The position numbers were made by a program, and so were the translations under genes. Under the pieces are notes generated by a model. That model worked only from the letters and a program-made list of their open reading frames with translations, was not told where the DNA came from and did not search any database. From Adiantum capillus-veneris (Eukaryota > Streptophyta > Polypodiopsida > Polypodiales > Pteridaceae), in NCBI GenBank assembly GCA_014529385.2, contig CM043943.1, forward strand, positions 106,054,355 through 106,118,354: a stretch of DNA of 64,000 nt, given 5' to 3'. Positions within the stretch are counted from its first letter, which is position 1; the number at the start of each line of letters is the position of its first letter. Shown here piece after piece: positions 40,432 through 52,625 of this stretch.

Positions 40432-43400
40432 AAGGCTACTTGGAATTGTAATGGGTCTATGAGGTTGGATGTTGGGGCCTTTGAGGACAGTTTCAGAGAC
40501 AGGGGCATTGTATTCTTCTCGGAGACTCACCAGGCGCCTGGACAGGTGATGCCACATGTGGGGGGATATAGATGGGAGACAGCACACAGGACAGTCACGA
40601 GATCTGAGCATGGGAGTAGAGGTTCAGGAGGAGTAGCAGTGCTATTTAGAGAGGAGCTACAGCCACTACTACATATTGTACGGAGAGAGAGCATGCTAGA
40701 TACATGTGGGTGAGGTTGAGAGCTGACACAGGTCGATTTCTATACATTGCCATATGTTACCTCCCTCCCAATTTCAGTATATGTCGTATCCAAAGGGCGG
40801 TCGCCTTTCTCTATACTGGACGAGGATATATGGGAGTTTTCTAGGGATGGTGACATCATCCTCCTAGGGGACTTCAATGCCCGAACGGCAACTCTCAGAC
40901 AGTCTTCTACGACACTTCAGATGAGATGCTTAGAGAGCTGGATGTGGGGGAGTTGGGGCTTGACAGACGCTCACATGACAGAGAGCAGACGAAATATGGG
41001 AGATACCTCACAGAGATGACGACCATGCATGGGTTAGCCATACTTAACGGCTTACAGCGATTTCCTGGAGCAGTCGGCTTCACATGTTTTCACATAGACA
41101 TGGGGCTAGTACAATGGACTATGTTATGACACACCTGAGCTTTATCCCTTGCATTCAGGATTTCACAGTGGGAGCAAGGCCAGTGGGCGTAGCAGTAGAT
41201 CATGCTCTCTTGACACTATCTGTTTCATTCCAGTATAGTACAGCCCAGACATCAAGAGGCAAGTCAGACACTCGTTATACATTTACACCAGAGACTGATT
41301 CTGTTTATACAGAGGAGATCTAGGACCGTCTATAGAAAGGCACACCTGGCACAATTGTACAGGCCTCTCAGTGGAGGAGTGCACCACTTTACTGACTGAG
41401 ACACTGCATGGTGCTGCATCAGTGGCATACCCACACACCCAGCCGGGCAAGAGACCACATTCTAGGAGCATGCCCCAGGTTAGTTGGTATGATGAGGAGT
41501 GCAAAGAGATGAGAGCCTAGCTTCAGAGGGATCTTCTTTTAGGAGTCATCACTTACAGACAGTCTCGGATTGCTTACCGGCGCCATGTGCGACGGAAGAA
41601 GCGAGCTTACCTGGCTCAGATGGAACGAGAATTATATCAGATGTTCTTGAGTAGGGATTCAGGAGAGGCATGGCGACTCTTTCATGAGCACTCCCCTCCC
41701 CCAATGATTACTTCACCTGATGTGTGGGGCCAATATGCGACATCGTTATATACAGTTCCTGGACAGGAACCCCTTCCAGACCCTACAAAGCCATGCCCAG
41801 CTACGAGCACCTTCTTTACCACAGGGATGGTACAGAGGGCCATTGACAGGATGAGGACCGGGAGGGCATATGATCATGATGGTCTAGTAGCGGAGCACTT
41901 TATACATGCTAGGGATATGCTGATGGAGGTTCTTGCAGTGTTGTTCAATCGTGCCATGTGTGAGGGTTACCTGAGACTTGGAGGTTGTCTACTATTGTGC
42001 CTATCTTCAAGGCAAGGGATCCTACAGAGCCGGGGAACTACCGCACTATTATGGTTGGACACACATTGGCACGGTTGTATGCATCCATTCTTGAGCAGCG
42101 CTTGAGTATTTGGGCAGAGGATGAGGGGGTACGGGCAAAGGGTCAGGCCGGTTTCAGGAGGGGTTTCCACCACTCTTAATCATATTTTGACACTCAGAGC
42201 CATCATTGAGGAGGGCACGTCACATGGGAGACGGATTTATTGTAGCTTTGTGGATTTCCACAAAGCATTTGACATGGTACCAAGAGCTCGATTGATGCGT
42301 AGACTACAGGATATGGGGGTGCCCATAGAGTTGATCTGGGGGATTATGGCTTTGTACAGATCAGTGATGGGACATGTACGCACTCCAGTTCACTCTATTA
42401 TTGGGGTGAAACAGGGCTGCCCATTGTCTCCTACTCTATTTGGTATGTATGTTGATGAGGTGTTTGATTACATTGACAGAGAGGGTGACAGAGGTGCCCA
42501 GCTGGCAGGGACGGATCCCATTGTTGTTATATGATGCTGATGATATTGTGTTGATATCTGACTCATCAAAGGGTATGCAACGACATTTGGAAGCACTACA
42601 CAGTTTTTCAGAGGATAGTTGATTGTGTGTTTTACCAAGGTTATGGTGTTTAACACCACACCACAATGGATCAAGAAATCAGCACCTACTCACATATGGT
42701 CAGGAGATTATGGAGTATACAGGTGCGTACACTTATCTGGGGGCAGTCTTCATTGGGCCGAGATTTTCTTTGAGAAGAGCAGCAGAGACTAGACTGACTA
42801 GAGCTTATGCGGCTTTGGGAGGGGACTAGAGAGGATGTGTTCGCAGGTTCAGTTTCAGGAACCTAGGACAAAGCTATGGCTCTTTGATACTTTGGTTGCA
42901 TCTACTATGTTATATGGGATGCAGGTTTTGGGACCTTCTGTAGGCCAGGATGGTTGGAGACGTATGGAGAGGCCCTTGGTATCTATGATCTCTCGGCTGA
43001 TTAGAGCCAAGGCGTCCGTACCACATGATATCATTCGAGCGGAGTTAGCTGCCCCCCCTATGGAGATTGAGGCGCTTACGAGATCAGTCTCCTTTGTATA
43101 CAGCCTATGGGATACTACCAGAGACAAATATGCCAGGCTGGCCCTAGAGTCCTCCAGACAGCTAGCTCTACAGGGGGATACATCATGCTGGTATGCACAG
43201 ATGACATCATGGTTTCAGACACATGGCTTCACCATGGACATGCTGCCTCCTTTTCAGTACTCTCTACAGGCACCCTTGATGTCTCTGACACGGGTGGAGA
43301 TTACTAGAGTCATTCGTCAGGATCTAATCCAGTTGGACACGAGGAGGACATGGATAGAGCCGGTACAGGAGATGGGCACGAAGATGGCTTTCTATAGAGA

Positions 43401-44031
43401 GCATCTTCTCCACCTCTCAAGGGAAGGGTTTGTGATTCAACCTAGCTATATGGACACACATCTTTCTCATGGCTTGCATTGTGCCATTGGCCAGATACGC
43501 ACATCCCCACATCAGCTCGAGATTGAGACTGGTAGATTCAGAGGGATACCAGCAGATAGCAGGATATGCCGCTTATGTCATCTAGAGCAAGAGACAGAGT
43601 TACATCACATATGTCATTGCACAGTGTACTATGAGATACGAGGCCGTTTTCATTGTCTATTCAGAGAGGGTTTTGGGCCTCTATCTAGGGTCATGAGCTA
43701 TGAGGATCAAAGATGGCTTGGATTGTATCTACTTGAGTTACATAGGCACAGAGACACTTTACTGAGGAGAGCTAGAGAGAGAGGGTCCCAGAGACAGATT
43801 ACAGATTTCTTTACACTAGATATTGGACCCCCAGAGGAGCAGCCAAAGGAGCAGACACCATTGCAGAGCTCTACCCGCACTCATACTACCGCTACTGGCA
43901 TTCTCAAAGACCGAGCATTGGAGCTAGGGAGATCTAGGCGCCTGCGATTGAGGAGAGGAGCTACACAACATCGACAAAGACTACAGCAGAGGATTCGAGC
44001 CATACTCTCTCGACGTCCAGAGTGCAGATGA
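40432..44031 (+). pseudogene. LINE-TC ORF2 of copy B: endonuclease-RT-finger
   Basis: About 1200 codons. Endonuclease: ATWNCNGS start, SETHQAP, GSGGVAVLF, LLGDFNAR (about 40865), HGLAILNGL, DHALLTLS. RT: AYDHDGLVAEHF (about 41870), YRTIMVGHTLARLYASILEQ, CSFVDFHKAFD, GVKQGCPLSPTLFGMYVDEV (about 42405), then YDADD near 42530 instead of YADD, an extra aspartate codon that would disturb the active site. From 42835 a 398-residue open stretch covers the entire C-terminal region: CRLCHLEQETELHHICHC finger (about 43567) and basic tail ending SRRPECR at 44031. Frameshifts occur near 40710, 41330, 41515, 41970 and 42530. Confidence 0.9.
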
Positions 44032-44189
44032 GGATGGATCTCCACCATATCTTCCCCCCTTCTTTCATTGTACTACACATTGTATTTTTTCAGTTCTTTT
44101 TTATTCCGGACATGGTATCAGATTCACTATGTTGTAATGGCTTGGTCTCATAGGTCATTTTGGCCTTTTGAAGACGTTAATATATCATT

Positions 44190-44192
<3 letters not shown>

Positions 44193-44247
<55 letters not shown>
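44193..44247. repeat. (TC)n microsatellite after copy B
   Basis: About 27 TC units, the 3' target side of copy B. Confidence 0.95.
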
Positions 44248-44250
<3 letters not shown>

Positions 44251-44569
44251 CAATATACCATTTCATTTCAAGACTATTCTAGCACGACATGAGAGACGCC
44301 CAATACAACTATTTACAGAGGTGGACATTGACGAAGCTCTTCAACTACCAATGCAATACTTTCTCGGACAACGCTTGATGCCATGCATCCTTGGGCATGG
44401 ATGATGATGATGATGATGATGATTTCAGTCTAACGAATTTAGTCTTTCACTTTACTTCATTTTATTTTTGTACCCAGACATTGGATTAGATCCACAAGGA
44501 TTGTATTAGTTTGGTCTCATAGGTCATTTTGGCCTTTTGAAAACGTTTAATATAACATTTTATTTCATT

Positions 44570-44572
<3 letters not shown>
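44248..44572 (+). mobile_element. 5'-truncated LINE-TC copy (about 300 bp)
   Basis: After a 22-base TTCAATATACCATTTCATTTCA stub, the copy starts in the last codons of the longer ORF2 type (ARHERRPIQLFTEVDIDEAL, then QYFLGQRLMPCILGHG). It has the GAT run and the 3' UTR hairpin at 44521-44535. Confidence 0.87.

Positions 44573-44616
<44 letters not shown>
44573..44616. repeat. (TC)n microsatellite, 5' flank of LINE copy C
   Basis: About 22 TC units. Confidence 0.95.
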
Positions 44617-44619
<3 letters not shown>

Positions 44620-44959
44620 CTATACTTCTACCAGCTTTGCAATGCTAGTACGTGCTCAATGAACATTTGGTGACAAGGATTAAGGTAGCACACGTTGGAC
44701 AGTGCAAGTGGCCTACGTGGCAGGAGGGTTTGTTTGCAACAGACTTGGGATAGTTTGTGCAGCACAACAGAAGTTAAGCAGCAGGTCGCGACAGGGTGGA
44801 AAAGCAGCAAGCAGCAAACATCTGTGAGGTTGGGTTGCAGCAACAACCTCGCGAGCGCTAACAGCAGTTCTGGAACGCGACGATGGCAAGGGGAAGTGCA
44901 CATTACGAGGAGAGGAAGAACGAATGAGCTGTTGAATCTATTGTTCAGCGAATTCAAAA

Positions 44960-45874
44960 ATGGAGAACAAGGTCAGCTCACCTGTGTGCAAATCCCCACC
45001 GGCTGTGACAAAGGCAACATTCATGGTCACCAAAAAAAGGATAACACAGGTGGAGAAAGAGATGAAAGAACGGAAGACTGAAATGGAAGAGTGGTGGAAA
45101 GAGAAGGCCAACCTCATCCAAATGGTCTTCAATGAAGGCTCGCAATGGAAGAAAGAAAAGGAAGACCTATGGGCTGTAGTCCAAGCGCTCTAGGAAGAGG
45201 TCTCAACCCTCCAAGGAGAGCTTGCGGAAGCTAGAGTGGAGAGGGAACTAGAGGAGGGAGAAAGCCAACCCTCAGTGATAAATGAACTCAATGACATCAA
45301 AGAACAAGTGCGAAAAATCAAGGAGGAAGAGAAGCAACGCCGTCATCATGGGTGGATGTAATCACGAAAACACAAAAGAAGGGATGAAGCCAAAAAGTGG
45401 ATAGAAGTCGCCAAGAAAGCAAAGGGGAAAGAACCAACAGCCATTCCCACTCCCACAATCATTAACAAGACCCTAGAGGAAGAGCAAAGAAGGAAGACTA
45501 GAGCTTTGCATGTACGTGTGACCGGCCTAAAAGACCGTGATAATGTGGAAGGCGAGGTCGAAGATCTCCTACATAGGATGGGTGGTGAGGCCACTCACAC
45601 TAAGGCATGGAGAGTGGGGAAGAAAAGAGAAGGGGAAGAAGGGAATGGGGAGACTTCAAAGGAAAGAGCATTGATCCTTCGTTTCCCCTCCATGGAAGCG
45701 AAGAAAGACTTCTTGAAGAGGCATCTTGGGGGTATTCCTTGGGGATGACCTCACACTCTCACAGATTGCTCATATGAAAGAAGTCATGCCAGAGATAAGG
45801 ACCACCAGAGAGAGAGGAAAGGTGGCATTTTTTAGAGATGGGAGAGTGGTCATTATGGAGAAGCGTTCTGCATG
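44960..45874 (+). pseudogene. LINE-TC ORF1 of copy C, broken
   Basis: MENKVSSPVCKSPPAVTKAT opens the frame. A coiled-coil stretch (KRITQVEKEMKERKTEMEEW) runs to a stop at 45193, followed by GELAEARVERELEEGESQPS. The RRM-like part is in another frame (KTRALHVRVTGLKDRDNVEG, about 45495-45560), then LILRFPSMEAKKDFLKR. A deletion near 45720 removes part of the RPT-KxTGIFLGDD segment. The final AREKGK-type and MEKRSA pieces end near 45874. Confidence 0.8.
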
Positions 45875-45904
45875 ACGGCATGAGACCTATGGGACCACAC
45901 TCAA

Positions 45905-48413
45905 AGTTGCTACCTAGAACTTTAATGGGTCTCTACGTCTTGATGTGGGTGCTTTTGAGGACAGTTTCACCGGGAGGGACATCATCTTCTACTCAGAGAC
46001 GCACCAGGCCCCTGGACAGTCTATGCCACGGGTTAGCGGATACAAATGGGAGACGGCTTGCAGAAAGGAGACTCAATCAAAGCACAGAGGACGGGGCTCA
46101 AGGAGGAGTTGCAACCATTGATACATATTGCCCGTAGAGATGCCTGCAGAGATGAGGAGGCAAGGTACATGTGGGTGAGATTGGGAGCCTAGACAGGCAG
46201 ATACCTGTACATTGCTATATGCTACTTTCCCCCTAGTACATCTTTCTATGCACCACATAGAGGACGGCAGTCCCCCTTTGCTATTTTGGATGATGACATA
46301 TGGGAGTTTTCTAGAGATGGTGACATTATCATCCTTGGTGACTTCAATGCTAGGACTGCTCAGCAGCAGACAATATTTTATCATACTTCAGAGGAGATGT
46401 TGAGGGAGCTCAATATTGCAGAGATGGGCCTATCTAGACTGTCACATGATGTGGAGCACACTAAGTATAGACGACACTTGATAGACATGGGGTCTGGACT
46501 CTGCACATGGATTGGCCATTTTGAATGGCCTACAGAGGTTTCCAGCTGCAGGCGGTTTCACGTGCTTCCCACACAGACATGGAGCCAGTACAATGGATTA
46601 TGTCATGGCACCGCCTAGCTTTATCTCTAGTATCTAGGACCTCACAATTGGACCCAGACCTGTTGGCATAGCAGTGAATCACGCCCTTCTGTCGATAACC
46701 ATCTCTTTCCAATTCAATGTAGCACATAAGCCACCGGACTCTATCTATATTGATGGGATATACAGACGCTTGTTCACTGAGAAGCCAGGGCGACCTTTGG
46801 GGGAGGTCACTTCTATGCTGACACGGACATTGCATGATGCAACAGCAAAGGCATACCCACACACACAGCATGAGCAGAGACGACATTTTGAGAGCATGCC
46901 CAGAACAACTAGTATGATGAGGATTGCCGTGAGACGAGAACCAGACTCCAGAGAGAGGTACTTTTGCGAGAAATCACTCACAGACAGTCACAGGTTGCCT
47001 TCCGACGCCTAGTACGGCAGAAGACGAGGGCATTTTTGGCACGATTAGAGCAGGACCTATATTAGCTATTCTTGAGTCAGGACTCAAGTGAGACATGGAG
47101 ACACTTCCATGAGCACTCCACTCCTCTTGCCATCACTTCTACAGAGGACTAGGGCCAGTATGCATCATCCTTGTACACAATGCCTGGACAGCCACCTCTT
47201 CCCAACCCCCCTAAGTCATGCCCACACACATGTGCTTTTTTCACCGTTGAGATGTTGAAGAAGGCCATTGATAGGATGAGGACCTGGAGAGGATATGATC
47301 ATGATGGTTTGGGAGCACAGCATTTTATACATGCGAGGGATTTGCTTGCAAAGCTTATAGCGATGATGTTTAACCGTGCCATGTGTGAGGGCCTGCCTGA
47401 TACTTGGAGCTTATCCACTATTGTGCCTATCTTCAAGTCAAGAGACCCTCTGGAGCAAGGGAACTACCACACTATCATGATTGGACACACACTGGCACGG
47501 TTGTACGCATCTATTCTTGAGCAGCAGCTGAGTAGATGGGCAGAGCGAGAGGGTGTACGAGCCACAGGGCAGGCAGGGTTCAGGAGAGGTTTTCCTACTC
47601 TTGATCACATTCTATCACTCAAAGCCATTATTGAGGAGGGCATGGCACATGGGAGATGGATTTATTGCAGCTTTGTGGACTTCCGCAAAGCATTTGACAC
47701 AGTGCCCAGAGCTAGATTGATGTGCAGACTGCAAGAGATGGGAGTGCCCACAGAGCTAATTTGGGGGATCATGGCACTATACAGGTAAGCAGTGGGACAT
47801 GTACGCACGTCAAAGGGGCTATCTACTTTAGTTCACTCCACTATCGGGGTGAAACACAGATGCCCACTATCTCCTACACTATTTGGTGAGTATGTGGATG
47901 AGGTTTCAGACTACATTGAGAGAGATGGTGATAGAGGTGCCCAGTTGGCAGGGACCTAGATTCCACTTTTGTTATATGCTAATGATATTGTGTTGATTTC
48001 TGACTCTCTAGATGGGATGCAACATCATTTGGATGCATTGCACAAGTTTGCTCATGATAGTGGTTTGTCTGTCAACCTTGGCAAAACAACGGTTATGGTG
48101 TTTAACACCACCCCACAGTGGATTAGGAGATCAGCACCGCGTTCACATACGATCATGAGACTGTGGAGTATACAAATGCTTACACTTATTTGGGGTTGAT
48201 CTTTACTGGCCCTATATTTTCATTGAGGAGAGCAGCAGAGACTAGATTGACCAGAGCCTATGCAGCATTGGGTGGATTGGAGACGATGTGTTCACAGATC
48301 CAGTTTCAGGAGCCTCGGACGAAGCTCTGGCTTTTTGACACTCTAGTGGCTTCTACATTGCTATACGGAGTTCAGATATGGGGGCCTTCCGTGGACCACG
48401 ACAGGAGGAAAGG
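45905..48413 (+). pseudogene. LINE-TC ORF2 of copy C: endonuclease-RT, broken
   Basis: Endonuclease pieces: SETHQAPGQSMPRVSGYKWE (about 45990), DIWEFSRDGDIIILGDFNAR (about 46295-46355), NGLCHGT where VDYVMA is expected (frame change). An open stretch at 47171-47788 covers the fingers and first palm of RT: GYDHDGLGAQHFIHARD, STIVPIFKSRDPLEQGNY, CSFVDFRKAFDTVPRARLMC. The catalytic box reads YANDIVLISDS near 47976, with asparagine in place of the first aspartate of YADD, which should abolish polymerase activity. The post-RT part ends at 48413. Confidence 0.85.
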
Positions 48414-49176
48414 TGTAGCGGAGATAATGTGTCGTGCTCTCTACAGTGGGTGCTCCTCAGTGCAATATGCGTGACATCTCACTCCAACAGAATGAAAACA
48501 CAAGAAGTAGAAAACAACACAGAGACATCAACAATAGAACCTAAATATATGGGACTCGACTAACTCAAAGTAACCAGTACAGACTTTGGCAATGGCAGCA
48601 CACTCAGCTCCAGCTAAGAACTCATAGGTACAATGGGGTGTCAAGGCTCAACTGTGCAGGGATGGTGCAGACGTGTTGTGTATAACTCAAGATAATAGAC
48701 TCTAGACTGACCACACAAAGTAGATGATACCAATAACTCCCAAACAGCTACGGATGTATACAACCATAAAGAGCCACCAACGGCTCACAAATATCTAATC
48801 CAGCTAAGACTATCTCAAAACTGTGGTCGTGGTGGTCTGGCCCCACGTCCACTAAACCACCACTCGTATGCCTGCCACGTGTCATTGCCCAGGTAGAAGT
48901 TCGTCCAGTGTGGACTCAGCCAAACTACAACTAACTACCTGTCCCCCAAATAGCTACGGATATATACAACCATAAAGAGCCACCAACGGCTCACAATCTA
49001 ATCTAGCTAAGACTATCTCAAAACTATGGTCGTGGTCGTCTTGCCCCGCGTCCGCTAAACCACCACCCGTATGCCTACCACGTGTCACTGCCCAAGTAAA
49101 AGTCCGTCCGGTGTGGACTCAGCCCAACTGCAACTAACTGTCTGTCCAGTGCCTATGACATTGTAGCCCTGCTACA
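48414..49176 (-). repeat. 3' LTR with an internal duplication
   Basis: Ends TGTAGC and GCTACA, as in the solo LTR at 1042-1565. It is longer because a segment beginning AGCTACGGATGTATACAACC is present twice (about 48728 and 48955, each about 210 bp including GGTCGTGGT and CACGTGTCA). Confidence 0.87.
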
Positions 49177-49376
49177 GGTTGCCCGCCACAAAACCACTCA
49201 CCGTCTCTGTGAGAGTAACACTATGGTGCAAAGAGAACGAGAAGTCACTATATGTACAAAAGAAAACTGAGCAGAGTAGTGCGGTCTAGTCGACCAAGAG
49301 AAAGAATCGTCGCCACTGTTGCACCTGAAGTATCCGCCTCTGGGGGAGGAGCCATCAAATCGATAGTGGGAAGTTG

Positions 49377-51966
49377 CTATTGATGAGCTCTACTGCTCTG
49401 GACAAACTGGCTCCCGGTGACGAGAGCTGCCACCTGCTGTGCAGCTGATGGAAGCACCTGGCCTGAAGTGTACTCAAGGCGTCGACTAACACAGCCATGT
49501 CGGTGTGCACCAACAAGGCCGTCACAAGGAATGTTCTGTGTCGACTGCATATTTGGTAAAGAAGTAAATGGCTGAAGCCCTTGAGGATAGTAGGTAAAGT
49601 GTTGAGGCTGGCTGTATCCAACAGAAGTGTGTGTAGAGGGTCCCATGAAATGGGAAGAGCTACCTGGTTGTACATACCCAACAGGAGTATGTACCTGTAT
49701 CCCCTGCCCTTTCCAGCCATATCCCCTACTCACTGGAGCGTGAAATCCTATATCACTGTGGAGTAGCACTTCACGAAGTCACTGCATCTAAGCTCAGAGG
49801 TCCTCAATGATTTTAGACTTTTCTTGCAATGCGTGTCGCAAAGCAAAAATAGTAGCGTCTCTATCCGCAATCGCGCTCTCTACGACACGCAAAGATCCCT
49901 CCATAGCTGCATATGTAGCGGAGTGGCGCTGGTGAGTAGCCACCAACCACTCTGCCCCAAGCTCAATGGTAGAAATGGCCTGCCTGGACTCCTGCAACAT
50001 GTCCTCGGATAGCCGAAAAAGTGATGTAGAGTCCGAAATGTGGAAGATCCCGTAGCAGTGTCAAGTGGAAAAGTGTTAGGTGGAAGAGGGCTGGCAAGTG
50101 GCAGTGCTAGTGGTGGACTGGGAGTATGCCTCCTTGGTGGAGTAGAGACGGGTGGAGTGGCTGGAACTGTGAGAATTAGTGGTGCTAATCCTATAATTAA
50201 GACTTAAACTTCATACTTAAGATCAAACTGAGACACAAGAGACTGAATGTGTGTTTGATTGATTTAATGAATGCTTGACAACTGAGTACAATAGGCTCCT
50301 TATATAGGAGATGAAGAGACACAAATGAAAAGACACGTCTCATGGTGAAGAGACGCGACTTTAGACGTAAAGACACATCCGTTTGGCGAAGAGCTGCAAC
50401 CATTGGACGAAGAGTCGCAACCGTAGAGCGAAGGGGTGTGACCAATCATCGAAGGAGTATGGCTTTTGGCGAAGAGGCACGTCTCTTGAGCGAAGTGTCG
50501 TGACCATCCAAGCGTAGGGGTTCTCCTTGGCATGGCACTTTGCGTATCTTCAACTAGGAGTATATGTAATACTGCATTATAGTCATAATCGTGACAGGAA
50601 CAGGGATAGGTATAGGAGAAGAGGCAACTGCAAGCGGGACGCGAGAGCTAGTCACTATGGTAGGAGTGAAAATGGCAGAAGTAGAGAGAGGGACACACAC
50701 TGTAGAAGCCACCACTGAAACATGCACAGTGTGATCCGAAACACACAAGCATACCACTGAACAAATAGCAGGAGTATACGAGGAGCGCCATATAGGGTGC
50801 TTCACCCGAAGCTGCTGGCTTTCACATACTGGCAGCCATATTAGAGATTCTATTGTGTCCTTCGCCACTCTAGCCCTCTTCTTCTTCTTCTTAGGTAGAT
50901 ACGTCGCCTGTTCAATAGATTTCCCTTTTGCCTTTGAGTTTCTACGCCGCATATCCGTATCCACATCCATGGGGCTAACATGTATGTTAATAACCCAAGC
51001 CAACATAGGAGCTGCAAAGCACTGAAAGCTAGACTGCACAGATTGCACCTGAGCTCTGAATCTTTTGCCCGGGACTGTAAGGAGGTAAAGAGAATCTGAT
51101 GAAAGCCACATGGTATGGTGTTGATGAGGCAGTATAGGCCATCGCAGTGTGAGAACATAGTAGGCACATCACATCTGCCTTACCTACTTTAGCAGCTGTG
51201 ACTAGGAAGTAATACTTGAAAATGGCCCAGAGCTTTTTATTCTTTGCATAGTCAGCGTGGTCAGCACTAAGTAGCTCCTGGCATGCCTGAATGGTCGCAT
51301 CTTTCGAAAGTTGTGAGTAGGTTCTCGTAGCCGGTTTTAATGAAGGAAAGTTTGTCATCCCCAAAGCATGACCAATGCGTGTAGCCATCAGTTTGTGACT
51401 TCGTACTTTTGGGAAAAGCTTGAGAATCTCATGGACCATATCCACGGGAACATTAGTAGGCAGATCTACCTCTACCAATGCTGACAGACCTAGCGTTTGT
51501 AGCTAATCTCTTGATAAAACTTCTCGAAGGGAAGGATGAGGCGGTTGCAGATGAAAATTCAAAGTGAATCTGGTTTGACTTTTCGATGAAGGAGGCCTAG
51601 TGATTTTATGGTTGAGCACCTGAGTCTTGGCCTTCTTTTTGTCTTTCACATATCATTCATGTTGGCTAGAAGACTCTGAGTCAGAGCCAGAGCCAGAGTC
51701 TGATGCCAACAAGGACTCCAGAGAAGCTTTGTAGCTCTCATCACTCTGATCGCTGGAGGACAGATCTGTGACGCCATGGCTAGAAATTTCTGCCTCTTCC
51801 TCAGCAGAACTTCTAGATTTATCAGACGAGGGCCTCTGCCGCAACAAGGTCTTTTTACGAGATTGCTTAGTTGTACCAGCCATGTTGTGAACGCCAAGTA
51901 CTCTATGTATCTCTGTATCCTCAGAAACTTACATATAGGACTGCAGTCACATAAGCACACATTCAC
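49377..51966 (-). pseudogene. Extra ORF region of the Ty3-type element, unknown function
   Basis: Minus-strand pieces in order: 51883 MAGTTKQSRKKTLLRQRPSS to an acidic DSGSGSDSESSSQHE; 51478 EVDLPTNVPVDMVHEILKLF to a VTAAKVGKADVMCLLCSHTA stretch; 51111 onward with PMDVDTDMRRRNSKAKGKS and a KKKKKRAR basic cluster that could be a nuclear signal. After the solo LTR come EGSLRVVESAIADRDATIFA (coiled coil, 50000-49794) and PVGYVQPG/SVGYSQPQ repeats (49769-49377). The composition (acidic N-terminus, nuclear-type basic patch, Pro/Ser/Gly/Gln end) is unlike pol. I do not recognise the domain. Frameshifts separate the pieces. Confidence 0.55.
50168..50596 (-). mobile_element. Solo LTR (429 bp) inside the extra ORF
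   Basis: TGTGAGAATTAG...CGTGACA on the plus strand is flanked by the perfect duplication GGAAC (50163-50167 and 50597-50601). The minus strand has TATATAAGGAGCC near 50293-50305, a good TATA box, so the LTR reads on the minus strand. A repeated GAAGAGNCG-type motif fills 50340-50510. No partner LTR is in the window. Confidence 0.88.
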
Positions 51967-52129
51967 ACAGAGAGCTGTTTAATACAGAGCGCGATGTTGA
52001 AGAGCAGTTCTTGAAAGGGGTGAGACAGATGGAGGTAGTCAGGTCGTGTGGAGATCGCAGAACGCAGACTAACGTATGACTGCACTCGATAGGTTGAGAC
52101 AGAGGGAAGTTGAGGACAAACATACGAGA

Positions 52130-52625
52130 ATTAGAGATAAGTGGCGAGGAGAGTGGGGTAGGGGCGAGGGAATTACAGATAGGGGCGAGGATAGGTTGAA
52201 GTTCAGATAGGGGCGAGAGGGAGTAGGATAGGGAGGATAGGGGCGAGGGTTGAGGGTAGAGGCGAGGGCGAGGATAGGTTGAAGTACAGGATAGGGGCGA
52301 GGGTTGAGGGTAGGGGCGAGAGGGGTAAGTTATGGGCGAGAGAGGGTATGGAGGGGTGAGGGGGATTGGATAGGGGCTAGAGGTTGACAGTAGGGGCGAG
52401 AGGGGTAGGGTATGGGCGAGGGGGTAGGGAGGGGCGAGGGGGATTGGATGGGGCTAGTAGAGACGGTAGGGGCGAGAGATGGTAGGGAGGGGCGAGTGAA
52501 TTAGATAGGGGCGAGAGGGTAGGGAGAGGCAAGGGGGATTGGATGGGGCTAGAGGAGAGGGTAGGGGAGAGAGATGGTAGGGAGGGGCAAGTGAATTAGG
52601 AAGGGGCGAGAGAGGGTAGGGAGTG
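52130..52625. repeat. GA-rich minisatellite (about 0.5 kb)
   Basis: Dozens of variants of GATAGGGGCGAG, GAGGGTAGGG and GGAGGGGCGAGTGAATTAG occur, with higher-order copies of about 100 bp (for example around 52440 and 52530). One strand is almost entirely purine. It occupies the place after protease where RT would be expected. Confidence 0.9.

Larger units (their letters stand above)
38849..44192 (+). mobile_element. LINE-TC copy B, full length (5.3 kb)
   Basis: The copy is bounded by (TC)n at 38848 and 44193. It has a 5' UTR of about 575 bp (38849-39423), G/C-rich with CAGCAG and AGGCAG motifs and an internal TC run; ORF1 at 39424-40401; ORF2 from about 40432 to 44031; and a 3' UTR of 160 bp with the hairpin at 44152-44166. 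It is the best copy for defining both ends of the family. ORF1 has one stop; ORF2 has several frameshifts in its first half but an intact second half. Confidence 0.92.
44617..48413 (+). mobile_element. LINE-TC copy C, cut at its 3' end by a Ty3-type element
   Basis: It starts directly after (TC)n with a 343-bp 5' UTR not obviously alike to that of copy B. It has ORF1 (44960-45874) and ORF2 (45905-48413). ORF2 stops at the post-RT WGPSVDHDR segment, where the LTR at 48414 begins. The missing C-terminal part and 3' UTR are not found on the other side of the Ty3-type element, so that junction has been rearranged. Confidence 0.87.

Noticed and set aside
52130-52625. CRISPR-like or centromeric repeat array
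   Set aside because: Units are short, variable and purine-rich without unique spacers, and are embedded in a Ty3-type element.
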